Shown here in pieces: positions 1 to 7,706 of a DNA stretch of 64,000 nt. The notes under the pieces are model-generated. The model had not been told where the DNA came from and searched no databases. It saw only the letters and a program-made list of their open reading frames with translations. Positions within the stretch are counted from its first letter, which is position 1. Each line of letters begins with the position of its first letter. The translations under genes and the position numbers were made by a program. This DNA comes from Nocardioides plantarum (GTDB taxonomy: Bacteria; Actinomycetota; Actinomycetes; Propionibacteriales; Nocardioidaceae): assembly GCF_006346395.1 (NCBI RefSeq), contig NZ_VDMS01000001.1, positions 1,550,001-1,614,000 of the forward strand, read 5' to 3'.

Positions 1-41
1 CCCAACGGGTGCGGGGGTCCTGACGTCGTACGGCGAGGGGC

Positions 42-797
42 TCAGGCCTGCTCGCGGCGGAAGGCCGCGGTGCCCCACCAGAGCGCCAGGACGCAGAGGC
101 CGGCGGCCCAGCCGGTGCCGGCGGCCAGGGTCGAGGCGGAGACGTCGCCGGAGAACGAGCCCCGGACGGCGTCCACGACGTAGCGGATCGGCATCAGGTC
201 GCTGGCCGTCTGCAGCCAGGCCGAGCCGATGCTCATCGGGAGCAGGATCCCCGACAGCAGCAGCACGGGCATCATGACCGTGTTGATCACCGGGGCGAGG
301 AGGTCCTCACGGCTGGTTCCCATGGCGAGGGCGTTGGACCCGGCGGCGCAGGCGGTGCCGATCAGCAGGGTCAGGACGACGCCCGTGGCCACGCCCGTGA
401 CCGGTGCCCGCAGACCCATCGCCCACCCGAGCAGCACCAGGATCATCACCTGGGCGAACAGCTGGGTGATGTCGCGGCCCAGCCGGCCGACGAGGAGCGC
501 GGTGCGGTTGGCCGGCGTGACCCGCTCGGACTCGAGGACGCCCTCGCGCTTCTCGCCGATCAGCGCGAAGCCGGCGAACAGGGCACCGAACGTGCCGAGC
601 TGCACGAGCAGGCCGGGCACGAAGAACACGTAGGCGTTGTCGTAGCCGATCCCCGTGGCGATCGGCCCGAGGAGCGGCGCGAACAGCACCAGGTAGAGGA
701 CCGGCTGCAGCATCCCGACGACCACCCAGATCGGGCTGCGCAGGCTCATCCGCATCTGGCGGCGCCACACGACGAAGCACTGGCGCAGGAACGTCAT
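42..797 (-). CDS. ABC-2 type transporter permease (DrrB-like)
   Basis: Integral membrane subunit of an ABC exporter, 251 aa, with about six hydrophobic segments and a short basic N-terminus (WRRQMRMSLR). This is the usual layout of the ABC-2/DrrB/NodJ permease family. It has no ATPase motifs of its own. Its start codon overlaps the stop of the ATPase gene by 4 bp (ATGA), so the two are translationally coupled and form one transporter. It is the last gene of a leftward set that also holds a small secreted peptide and a 103-aa protein, so peptide export or self-protection is a possible role (inference). Drug or lipid export, as for other DrrAB pairs, is equally possible. Confidence 0.88.
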   Translation of the reverse strand: MTFLRQCFVVWRRQMRMSLRSPIWVVVGMLQPVLYLVLFAPLLGPIATGIGYDNAYVFFVPGLLVQLGTFGALFAGFALIGEKREGVLESERVTPANRTALLVGRLGRDITQLFAQVMILVLLGWAMGLRAPVTGVATGVVLTLLIGTACAAGSNALAMGTSREDLLAPVINTVMMPVLLLSGILLPMSIGSAWLQTASDLMPIRYVVDAVRGSFSGDVSASTLAAGTGWAAGLCVLALWWGTAAFRREQA

Positions 798-1810
798 GAC
801 GACACCCCGACCGGCTCCGGCTCGACGGCGAGCGGCTGGGCGCCGTCCTCGCGCAGCGAACGCCCGGTGAGGCTGAGGAACACGTCCTCCAGCGTCGGGC
901 GGCGCACCTCGAGCGAGGCGAGCACGATGCCGTGGTCCTGCAGGGCCCGGGTGATCCCCGGGATCTCGGTGGCCGCTCGGGGGATCCGACGGCGCACCCG
1001 GGCGCCGTCGACCTCGACGGTCGCGCCGTGCAGGGGGCCGGCGGCGGCGAGCACGGCAGCGGCGCGGTCGGCGTCGCGCGGGTCGAGCACGCCGACGTCG
1101 ACGAGGTCACCTGCGACCGACGCCTTCAGCGCGTCGGGGGTGTCGTCGGCGATGACGTGTCCGGCGTCGACGACGACGATCCGGTCGCACAGGGCGTCGG
1201 CCTCGTCGAGGTAGTGCGTCGTGAGCAGCACGGTGGTCTCGTGCTCGGCGCGCAGCCGGCGCACGTGCTGCCAGAGGTTGGCCCGCGACTGCGGGTCGAG
1301 GCCGCTGGTCGGCTCGTCGAGGAGCACCAGGTCGGGCCGGTGGATCAACCCCATGGCCAGGTCGAGGCGCCGGCGCTGTCCGCCGGACATCTCGCGCGGC
1401 GTCCGATCCCACAGGCCCTCGATGTCGAGCTCGGCGAAGAGTCGTCGCGCACGCGGCTCGACGTCGCGGCTGCGGCCGCCGTACAGCAGTCCGCGGTCGA
1501 CGACCTCGTGGCCGGCCCGCGCCATGCTCGACACCCCGCCGGACTGCGAGACGTAGCCGATGCGCCGACGGATCTGCGCCGGCTCGCGGACGACGTCGTG
1601 GCCGGCGACGACCGCCGTCCCGCCGGTGGGACGCAGGCTCGTGGTGAGCATGCGCATGGTGGTGGTCTTGCCGGCCCCGTTGGGGCCGAGGAGGCCGACG
1701 ATCTCTCCGGGACGGACGTCGAGGTCGACGCCGTCGACCGCGCGGACCTCCCGGCGATTGCGGCCGCGGCCGGACCGGTAGAGGTGGGCGAGCCCGCGCG
1801 TGTGGATCAT
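794..1810 (-). CDS. ABC transporter ATP-binding protein (DrrA-like)
   Basis: Cytoplasmic ATPase subunit, 338 aa. The Walker A motif GPNGAGKT is at residues 42-49, the Q-loop (YVSQ) near 86-89, the signature MSGGQ at 141-145 and Walker B LVLLDEP at 161-167, followed by the H-loop (TTHYLDEAD). The C-terminal ~100 residues match the DUF4162-type extension typical of DrrA/CcmA drug exporters. It overlaps the permease gene by 4 bp, and its start is 16 bp after the stop of a 49-aa peptide gene, so the peptide and exporter are probably co-transcribed. Function as an ATPase is secure; the substrate is unknown. Confidence 0.92.
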   Translation of the reverse strand: MIHTRGLAHLYRSGRGRNRREVRAVDGVDLDVRPGEIVGLLGPNGAGKTTTMRMLTTSLRPTGGTAVVAGHDVVREPAQIRRRIGYVSQSGGVSSMARAGHEVVDRGLLYGGRSRDVEPRARRLFAELDIEGLWDRTPREMSGGQRRRLDLAMGLIHRPDLVLLDEPTSGLDPQSRANLWQHVRRLRAEHETTVLLTTHYLDEADALCDRIVVVDAGHVIADDTPDALKASVAGDLVDVGVLDPRDADRAAAVLAAAGPLHGATVEVDGARVRRRIPRAATEIPGITRALQDHGIVLASLEVRRPTLEDVFLSLTGRSLREDGAQPLAVEPEPVGVSS

Positions 1811-1826
1811 CGTCGGCCCGTCGCCC

Positions 1827-1976
1827 TCACCAGCAACCGATGCAGGGGACGTGGATGACCGGCACGGCCGACTCGTTCCCCTGCTCGTTGCTCACGGAGC
1901 CGTCCGCCGTCGCCGTCGCCGTCGAACCTGTCAACAGCGTCATTCCCAGCACGATCGTGGAGACGATGAGTCGCAT
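1827..1976 (-). CDS. Small secreted peptide, 49 aa, ending CIGCW
   Basis: A short reading frame, ATG to TGA, lying between the ABC exporter and the 103-aa gene. The product starts MRLIVSTIVLGMTLL (basic residue then hydrophobic core), followed by a Thr/Ala-rich stretch that fits a signal peptidase site after ATA at about residue 24. The predicted mature part is about 25 residues, acidic/Asn-rich, and ends PVIHVPCIGCW with two cysteines in CxxC spacing and a terminal Trp. A GGTGAGG ribosome site lies 3 nt before the ATG. It is 16 bp upstream of the exporter ATPase gene on the same strand. I do not recognise the family; a signalling peptide, modified peptide or small bacteriocin are all open. 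Confidence 0.62.
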   Translation of the reverse strand: MRLIVSTIVLGMTLLTGSTATATADGSVSNEQGNESAVPVIHVPCIGCW

Positions 1977-2000
1977 CTGCCTCACCCAGCCTTTCTTCCC

Positions 2001-2090
2001 TCAGTGGAGCGGTCCCGAGTGGCCGCCGTCCTCACCTTCGTCCGCCCCCTGGGTGGTGTCACCACTCGGCGCGGCGTCACTAGGTGCCAT
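2001..2090 (-). CDS. Possible 29-aa micro-ORF
   Basis: An ATG-to-TGA frame of 29 codons between the 103-aa gene and the secreted-peptide gene, 24 bp upstream of the latter. It is preceded by a weak AGAGG site. The product would be hydrophilic, rich in Asp, Glu, Gly and Ser, starting MAPSDAAPSGD, with no signal or membrane segment. Third-position GC is lower than in neighbouring genes, which argues against strong coding selection. It could be a leader or translational coupler for the peptide, or chance. Confidence 0.22.
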   Translation of the reverse strand: MAPSDAAPSGDTTQGADEGEDGGHSGPLH

Positions 2091-2154
2091 GACCTCTACT
2101 GCCCGCTCGCCGGGCGACCATCGGGCCGCCGTCGGGCCGCGATCTGGGCGCGCA

Positions 2155-2466
2155 TCACCAGACGGGCTGGGGGTCCCCCGGCAGGCGCGGTGAGTGACAG
2201 GCCCAGCAGCCCTCGACCCGGTGCTCGGCCGCGAGATCGGCGATGAGGTGGTCGACGCAGGAGCGCAACGCCGTACGCGGCCGGTCCACGCCCTGGTGCA
2301 GGACGACGGCGACCTCGACCAGCCGTGGCCGCGTCGTCATCACCGTGGCGTGCCCGACCACGTCGGGGAAGCGCTCGGGCAACAGGGCGACGGCCAGTGC
2401 CGCCACCTGGGCACCGTCGGTCGACTCGCGGTCGGTGGCGTGCAGTCCCACCAGGAGCATGGACAT
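2155..2466 (-). CDS. Small conserved-looking protein of unknown function, 103 aa
   Basis: First gene of the leftward cassette. The start at 2466 has a textbook AGAAAGGAGG ribosome site 4 nt upstream, which sets it over the longer upstream reading. The 103-aa product begins MSMLLVGLHATD and is soluble, with no signal or membrane segment. A central VEVAVVLHQGV strand followed by an amphipathic helix vaguely resembles the beta-beta-alpha pattern of Asp23/Gls24 proteins; that is weak inference. Near the C-terminus it carries a CWACH motif. It lies 91 bp from, and divergent to, the HTH regulator, so the two probably share a promoter region. Confidence 0.6.
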   Translation of the reverse strand: MSMLLVGLHATDRESTDGAQVAALAVALLPERFPDVVGHATVMTTRPRLVEVAVVLHQGVDRPRTALRSCVDHLIADLAAEHRVEGCWACHSPRLPGDPQPVW

Positions 2467-2557
2467 GCTGCCTCCTTTCTGTAGGGCTGCGCTGGTGTTC
2501 GTATGCTGGCGGTGCCGCGCAGGTTCGTACACCTCTCGGGAGGGGCAACAGCAGGTC
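2467..2557. promoter_or_regulatory. Divergent promoter region with repeated GTTCGTA
   Basis: Only 91 bp separate the 103-aa gene (leftward) from the regulator (rightward), so both promoters must lie here. The heptamer GTTCGTA occurs twice as a direct repeat (2497-2503 and 2523-2529), offset by 26 bp. The outer flanks form a GGTGT...ACACC inverted pair. These are candidate binding sites for the adjacent regulator (inference). Confidence 0.4.
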
Positions 2558-3631
2558 ATGGCAGGTACCGCACCCGGCTTCGACCCAGCCGTCCGAGCAG
2601 AGCTCGCCACCCAGATCAGCGGTCTGGGCATCACCCCCGACACCGTCCGGGTCTACCTCTTCCTCCTCTCCGAGGACGACTGGTCGATCGAGCGCATCAC
2701 CGCCGACCTCGGCGAGTCCGAGGACGTCGCGCGGTCCGCGCTCGACGAGCTCGTCCGGCACGGCCTGATCGTCCGCGCCGACTGCGGCGACGTGCTCCAC
2801 GCCGTACGCCCCAAGGTGGCGCTGGGTCGGCTGCTCGCCCAGGAGAGCACCCGGGTGCGCGAGGCCGAGCTGGGCCTGGCCGAGGCCCGGCGCGCCGCTG
2901 ACACGCTCACCGAGCTCACCGGCGACCTGGTCACGCTCGACCCCAGCAGCCTCGAGGTGATCGCCGGCCGGTTCGCGGTGACCGACCGGGTCGCCGAGCT
3001 GATGCAGTCGGCGCAGACCGAGGTGCTCACGATGCTGACGCGCCGGCCCGGCCCGGGTGCCATCGAGCACGCCCGGTCCAACGACGCCGAGCTCCTCGAG
3101 CGGGGCGTGCCCTGCCGGGTCCTCGTCCTGGAGGGGCAGCTGCGCGGCTCCCCCGAGCTCGCCCAGCACCTGCGACACCTCCACAGCCTGGGGGCCGAGG
3201 TCCGGGTGGCGGCCTACCTGCCGAGCCGGATGATCGTCGTCGACGGTCGCGCCGCGGTGATCCCGCACAGCTTCGACGCCCCCAGCGACGGCGCGGTCCT
3301 CGTCACCCACCCCGTGGTCGTCTCGCTGCTGGCCCACGTCTTCGAGCGGATCTGGGAGGGCAGCCGGCTCCTGGTGGGCGGCTCCGTCGACGACGCCGAC
3401 GGCTGGACCCCCTCACCGCTCGACCGCGAGGTCATCCGGCTGCTCGCCGAGGGCCACAAGGACGAGTCCGTCGCCCGCAAGGTCGGCATGTCGCTGCGTT
3501 CGATCCGTCGCCTCATCGCCCACCTGTCCCAGGAGCTGGGTGCCGAGAGCCGCTTCGCCCTCGGCGTCCGCTGCGCCGAGCAGGGCTGGGCGCGCGACGC
3601 GACCCTGCCGGCGACCGACGGGGCCGGCTGA
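2558..3631 (+). CDS. HTH regulator: TrmB-like N-terminus, LuxR-type C-terminus
   Basis: Likely DNA-binding regulator of 357 aa, started at ATG 2558 (MAGTAPGF). The first ~80 residues look like a TrmB-type winged helix (VRVYLFLLSEDDWSIERITADL). A middle region (~100-260) resembles the phospholipase-D-like or effector domain seen in TrmB-family proteins. The C-terminus (~285-345, LDREVIRLLAEGHKDESVAR) matches a LuxR-type four-helix HTH, although the recognition helix is atypical (SLRSIRRLIAHLSQELGA). It faces the peptide/exporter cassette across 91 bp and is its natural candidate regulator. The ligand is unknown; the secreted peptide is one possibility. Confidence 0.82.
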   Translation: MAGTAPGFDPAVRAELATQISGLGITPDTVRVYLFLLSEDDWSIERITADLGESEDVARSALDELVRHGLIVRADCGDVLHAVRPKVALGRLLAQESTRVREAELGLAEARRAADTLTELTGDLVTLDPSSLEVIAGRFAVTDRVAELMQSAQTEVLTMLTRRPGPGAIEHARSNDAELLERGVPCRVLVLEGQLRGSPELAQHLRHLHSLGAEVRVAAYLPSRMIVVDGRAAVIPHSFDAPSDGAVLVTHPVVVSLLAHVFERIWEGSRLLVGGSVDDADGWTPSPLDREVIRLLAEGHKDESVARKVGMSLRSIRRLIAHLSQELGAESRFALGVRCAEQGWARDATLPATDGAG

Positions 3632-3667
3632 CCGTCGCTCCGGGCCCGGGCGCCCCGGCGCCCGCGA

Positions 3668-4498
3668 TCAGGCCGGGGCGATCCCGTCGAGGATCGCGAG
3701 GGTGCGCGTCCAGGCGTCGGACGACACGTCGATGACCGTGAAGTGGTCGCCGTCGACCTCGACCACCTCGGCCGTCGCACCCGCGGCGGTCGCCCGCTCG
3801 ACGTAGTCGACGGACTGGGTGAGCGGCACGATCGTGTCGTCGCCGCCGTGCACGCACCACAGGGGTACGTCGAGGGGCAGCTGCTGCGCGGGGTCGTAGC
3901 GCTCGTCGGCGACGGTCGGCTGGTGGCCCAGCAGCATCCGGGCGGCCCCGCCGCCGAGCCCCTCCTCCTCGGAGGCCACCAGGTCGAGCACGCCGGCCTG
4001 GCTGACGACGTGGGTGACCTTGACCGTGTCGGGCCAGTCGTAGCGGCCGCGCGCGGCGGCCCAGGTCGCGAGGTGGCCGCCGGCGCTGTGGCCCAGGGTC
4101 ACCACCGTCGAGGTGTCGACGCCGAGGTCGGCGACCTTCTCGATGCCGGCGGCGACGTCGTCGAAGGTCTCCGGAGCACCGCCGCCGTTGCCGACGCGGC
4201 GGTACTCGAGGTTCCACGCCGCCCAGCCCTCCTCGGCGAGCGACGCGGCCAGCGGCTGGCCGAGGTCGGCGGCGTACTCGGCCCGCCAGAAGCCGCCGTG
4301 GATCACCACGACCAGGCCGCGGGGCTCGCCCTCGGGCAGGAACAGCTCGCCGTACTGGCTGGGGTCCTCGCCGTAGGTCACGCGTCGTCGCTCGGCCTTG
4401 GACACGTCGGGTTTCTCCTCGCCACAGGCGGTCAGGGACAGGCCGGCGACCCCGAGCACCCCGAGAGCGGGGAGGCGAAGCAGGGTCCGGCGGTGCAT
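3668..4498 (-). CDS. Alpha/beta hydrolase lipoprotein (esterase-like)
   Basis: Predicted membrane-anchored esterase of 276 aa. The start at 4498 gives MHRRTLLRLPAL and then a lipobox LTAC (Cys about residue 25), so the protein is exported and lipidated. The mature part has the oxyanion motif HGGFW, the nucleophile elbow GHSAGG, and later GGDDTIVP and GDHFTV, which supply the catalytic acid and His. This is the pattern of the BD-FAE/kynurenine-formamidase-like esterases. Its stop lies 36 bp from the convergent regulator stop. The substrate cannot be read from the sequence. Confidence 0.85.
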   Translation of the reverse strand: MHRRTLLRLPALGVLGVAGLSLTACGEEKPDVSKAERRRVTYGEDPSQYGELFLPEGEPRGLVVVIHGGFWRAEYAADLGQPLAASLAEEGWAAWNLEYRRVGNGGGAPETFDDVAAGIEKVADLGVDTSTVVTLGHSAGGHLATWAAARGRYDWPDTVKVTHVVSQAGVLDLVASEEEGLGGGAARMLLGHQPTVADERYDPAQQLPLDVPLWCVHGGDDTIVPLTQSVDYVERATAAGATAEVVEVDGDHFTVIDVSSDAWTRTLAILDGIAPA

Positions 4499-4532
4499 GC
4501 CTCGATCCTCCCACCCGGGTGGAGCGGCCCGG

Positions 4533-5108
4533 TCAGCGCTCGACCAGGCGCTGCGGCACGACCTCGATCGGGAACGGCCGATCGAGCACCAGCCGCGCCT
4601 CACCGTGCACCTCGGCCACGGTCTCGTAGTCCGCGAGCTCGCCGTGGCCGACCAGCCGCCACGCGGTGACGGAGGGCTCGTCGACGTCGACCACCCAGTA
4701 GTGCGCACACCCGGCACGACGCAGCCGGTCCTTCTTGACCAACAGGTCGAAGGCACGGGTGCTGGGCGAGAGCACCTCGATCGCGAGGAGCGGCGCGGTC
4801 GGGAGCCATCGATCGGTGAGGTCGGCGTCTCGCGCCACGATCAGGTCGGGCACCAGCACCGTGTCGTCCGCGAGGCGCACGTCGTAGGGCGCGAAGAGCA
4901 CCTCGTGGTCGGCGGGGCACGCCGCGGCGAGGAGCAGGTAGAGCTGGGCCACGGCTCGCTGGTGCAGCCGCCGCGGTGACGGGCTCACGAGGAGCACGCC
5001 GTCGATGAGCTCGTAGCGGCGCCCGTCATCGGGATAGTCCGCAAGGTCCTCCACGACCAACGGCCGCCCGACGGGCAGCAGCAGGGCGTCGGTGGTCATG
5101 ACCGTCAT
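4533..5108 (-). CDS. Uma2 family (DUF820) restriction-endonuclease-fold protein
   Basis: 191-aa protein of the Uma2/DUF820 family, which has a PD-(D/E)xK nuclease fold and is expanded in actinobacteria and cyanobacteria; its biological role is not settled. Visible family features are the N-terminal DGRRYELIDGVLLVSPSP, VLVPDLIVARD, LLAIEVLSPSTR and the later Lys-rich segment plus HYWVVD. The start at 5108 is chosen for a GGGAGGAG site 7 nt upstream. A second, diverged copy is at 30558-31118. It stands alone between an esterase and purL, with no visible partner gene. Confidence 0.85.
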   Translation of the reverse strand: MTVMTTDALLLPVGRPLVVEDLADYPDDGRRYELIDGVLLVSPSPRRLHQRAVAQLYLLLAAACPADHEVLFAPYDVRLADDTVLVPDLIVARDADLTDRWLPTAPLLAIEVLSPSTRAFDLLVKKDRLRRAGCAHYWVVDVDEPSVTAWRLVGHGELADYETVAEVHGEARLVLDRPFPIEVVPQRLVER

Positions 5109-5230
5109 CGTACGTCTCCTCCCGGGGCATGACCCCAGCCCAGCAGGCCCCGCCGACCCTCGGGAGCGGGCGACGTACGGCCTGTGGAGAGCTGCCTCGA
5201 CGACCGCCCTGTGGACGACTCGTGGTCGGG

Positions 5231-7543
5231 TCAGGCCATGGCCGCCGGCAGCGTCGCCATCCAGGTGGAGCGCAGCTCGAGCAGGTTGACGTCGAACAGC
5301 GCCTCGTCACCGGCCGTCACCGCGAGCACGTCGCCGCCGGTGCGGCCGATCTCGGCGACCGGGACGCCGTGACGTCCGGCGAGCTCGGCGATGCGCGCCA
5401 CGTCGCCCTCGGCGACGGTGACCAGCACCCGGCCGGCCGACTCGGCGAACAGCGCGACGAACGGGTCGGCGTGCACGTCGTCGAGGGACACCGTGACGCC
5501 GCTGAGGTGGCGCAGCGAGGCCTCGACCAGCGCCTGGGCCAGGCCCCCGTCGGACAGGTCGTGGGCCGAGGTCAGCAGGCCGACCCCCTCGTGGAGCAGC
5601 TCGGCCAGGCGCCGCTCGCCGGCCAGGTCGACCACGGGCGGGAGCCCGCCGACGTGACCGTGCACGACGTGCGCCCACTCCGAGCCGCTGAGCTCCTCGC
5701 GGGTCTCGCCGAGCAGCAGGACGCGGTCGCCGACCTGGTCGCCCTCGACGGACGCCCAGGCGGACGGCGTACGGCGGGTGACGTCGTCGACCACGCCGAG
5801 GACGGCCACGACCGGGGTGGGCAGGATCGCCGTCTCGCCGGTCTGGTTGTAGAGCGAGACGTTGCCGCCGGTGACGGGGATGCCGAGCTCGAGGCAGGCG
5901 TCCTTGAGGCCGCGGCAGGCCTCGGCGAACTGCCACATGACGCCGGGGTCCTCGGGCGAGCCGAAGTTGAGGCAGTCGGAGACGGCCTGCGGGACCGCGC
6001 CGCCGGTGGCGACGTTGCGGTAGGACTCGGCGAGCGCGAGCTGGGCGCCGACGTAGGGGTCGAGCAGGGCGAAGCGGCCGTTGCAGTCGGTCGAGATCGC
6101 GACGCCGAGGTTGGTCGTCTCGTCGACGCGGATCATCCCGCTGTCGCTGGGCTGGGCCAGGACGGTGTTGCCACGCACGTAGCGGTCGTACTGGTCGGTG
6201 ATCCACGACTTGTCGCACAGGTTGGGGCTCGCGGCCAGGCGCAGCAGGGTCTCGCGCAGCTCGGACCCGGTCGTCGGTCGTGGCAGCGACTCGGCGCCGT
6301 CGGCCTGCAGCGCGTCCTGGCTGTCGGGTCGGGCGTAGGGCCGGTGGTAGGTGGGCCCGTCGTGGGCGACCGACCGCGGGGGTACGTCGACGACCCGCTC
6401 GCCGTGCCAGTCGATCTCGAGGCGGCCGGTGTCGGTGACCTCGCCGACCACCACGGCCTCGACGTCCCACTTGGCGCAGATGCCGAGGAACGTCGCGACG
6501 TCGTCGGGCTCGACGACCGCCATCATCCGCTCCTGCGACTCGCTCATCAGGATCATCTCGGGGGCCAGGGTCGAGTCGCGAAGCGGGACGCGGTCGAGCT
6601 CGACGTGCATGCCCCCGTCGCCCGCCGAGGCCAGCTCGGACGTCGCGCAGGACAGCCCGGCGCCGCCGAGGTCCTGGATGCCGGCGACGACGCCGGCGGC
6701 GAAGAGCTCGAGGGTGCACTCGATGAGCAGCTTCTCCATGAAGGGGTCTCCCACCTGGACGGCCGGGCGCTTGGCGGGACCGTCGGCGTCGAACGTCTCG
6801 GAGGCGAGCACGGACACCCCGCCGATGCCGTCGCCACCGGTGCGGGCGCCGTACAGGATCACCTGGTTGCCGGTGCCGGAGGCGTTGGCGAGGTGGAGGT
6901 CCTCGTGGCGCAGCACGCCGACGCAGAGCGCGTTGACGAGCGGGTTGCCGAGGTAGGTGTCGTCGAAGACGGCCTCGCCGCCGATGTTGGGCAGGCCGAG
7001 GCAGTTGCCGTAGCCGCCGACGCCGGCGACGATGCCGGGCAGCACGCGCTGGGTGTCGGGGGCGTCGAGCGGGCCGAAGCGCAGCGGGTCCATCACCGCG
7101 ACCGGCCGCGCGCCCATGGCGAGGATGTCGCGGACGATGCCGCCGACGCCGGTCGCGGCGCCCTGGTAGGGCTCGACGTAGGACGGGTGGTTGTGCGACT
7201 CGACCTTGAAGGTCACCGCGTAGCCCTGGCCGATGTCGATGACCCCGGCGTTCTCACCGATGCCGGCGAGGGTCTTGCCGATCGGGGTCGCCTGCGGGAT
7301 CTCGGAGAACTGCTTGAGGTGCACCTTGGTCGACTTGTAGGAGCAGTGCTCGCTCCACATCACCGAGTACATCGCCAGCTCCGACGACGTGGGCCGCCGG
7401 CCGAGGATCTCGCGGATCGACTGGTACTCGTCGGCCTTCAGGCCGAGGTCGGCCCAGGGCTGCTCACGGCCGGGGTCGGTCGCGGCCACGGCCACGGTGT
7501 CGAGGTTGGTCGAGCTGGACGTCGGAGCAGCGGGCTCGGTCAC
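5231..7543 (-). CDS. purL: Phosphoribosylformylglycinamidine synthase subunit PurL
   Basis: Large subunit of FGAM synthase (fourth step of IMP synthesis), 770 aa, of the short form that works with separate PurQ and PurS. Characteristic segments include [12 protein letters not shown] near the start, [12 protein letters not shown], the glycine-rich [23 protein letters not shown] and [10 protein letters not shown]. PurQ and PurS are encoded 9 kb away at 16184-17124 on the same strand, so the complex is split between loci. The GTG start at 7543 lies about 50 bp downstream of a pair of long hairpins (7594-7691). Confidence 0.97.
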   Translation of the reverse strand: MTEPAAPTSSSTNLDTVAVAATDPGREQPWADLGLKADEYQSIREILGRRPTSSELAMYSVMWSEHCSYKSTKVHLKQFSEIPQATPIGKTLAGIGENAGVIDIGQGYAVTFKVESHNHPSYVEPYQGAATGVGGIVRDILAMGARPVAVMDPLRFGPLDAPDTQRVLPGIVAGVGGYGNCLGLPNIGGEAVFDDTYLGNPLVNALCVGVLRHEDLHLANASGTGNQVILYGARTGGDGIGGVSVLASETFDADGPAKRPAVQVGDPFMEKLLIECTLELFAAGVVAGIQDLGGAGLSCATSELASAGDGGMHVELDRVPLRDSTLAPEMILMSESQERMMAVVEPDDVATFLGICAKWDVEAVVVGEVTDTGRLEIDWHGERVVDVPPRSVAHDGPTYHRPYARPDSQDALQADGAESLPRPTTGSELRETLLRLAASPNLCDKSWITDQYDRYVRGNTVLAQPSDSGMIRVDETTNLGVAISTDCNGRFALLDPYVGAQLALAESYRNVATGGAVPQAVSDCLNFGSPEDPGVMWQFAEACRGLKDACLELGIPVTGGNVSLYNQTGETAILPTPVVAVLGVVDDVTRRTPSAWASVEGDQVGDRVLLLGETREELSGSEWAHVVHGHVGGLPPVVDLAGERRLAELLHEGVGLLTSAHDLSDGGLAQALVEASLRHLSGVTVSLDDVHADPFVALFAESAGRVLVTVAEGDVARIAELAGRHGVPVAEIGRTGGDVLAVTAGDEALFDVNLLELRSTWMATLPAAMA

Positions 7544-7593
7544 GGGTGAAATCTACCGGGCTGGGGCGGCGCGGAGGCGGGCGGGCGCACCTC

Positions 7594-7691
7594 GTGGGAG
7601 ATTCACCACCTAGGTGGTGAAACTCCCACTTCTACGACGAAGTTTCGTAAGAGACGTGGGAGTTTCACCACTGACGTGGTGAAACTCCCAC
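7594..7691. repeat. Tandem pair of related long hairpins
   Basis: Two palindromes made of the same arm sequence. The first (7594-7629) has 16-bp arms plus one A-A mismatch and a 2-nt TA centre. The second (7656-7691) has perfect 16-bp arms, GTGGGAGTTTCACCAC against its complement, with a TGAC loop. A smaller ACGAA-GT-TTCGT stem lies between them. Because the arms are shared, either element could also pair with the other. The block follows the peptidase stop and precedes purL, so termination is the simplest role. There is no U tract. Confidence 0.75.
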
Positions 7692-7706
7692 CGGGGTGGG
7701 CCACCC

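Noticed and set aside
1..41. Gene at the left edge
   Set aside because: Only 41 bases precede the permease stop; nothing can be assigned.
2155..2643. Longer 162-codon version of the 103-aa gene, starting inside the regulator
   Set aside because: The ATG at 2466 has a perfect ribosome site, while the longer form would overlap the divergent regulator start.
5129..7549. An 806-codon plus-strand frame opposite purL
   Set aside because: Composition (Gly, Ala, Val, Asp-rich with no motif) is that of an antisense shadow; the minus frame encodes complete PurL.
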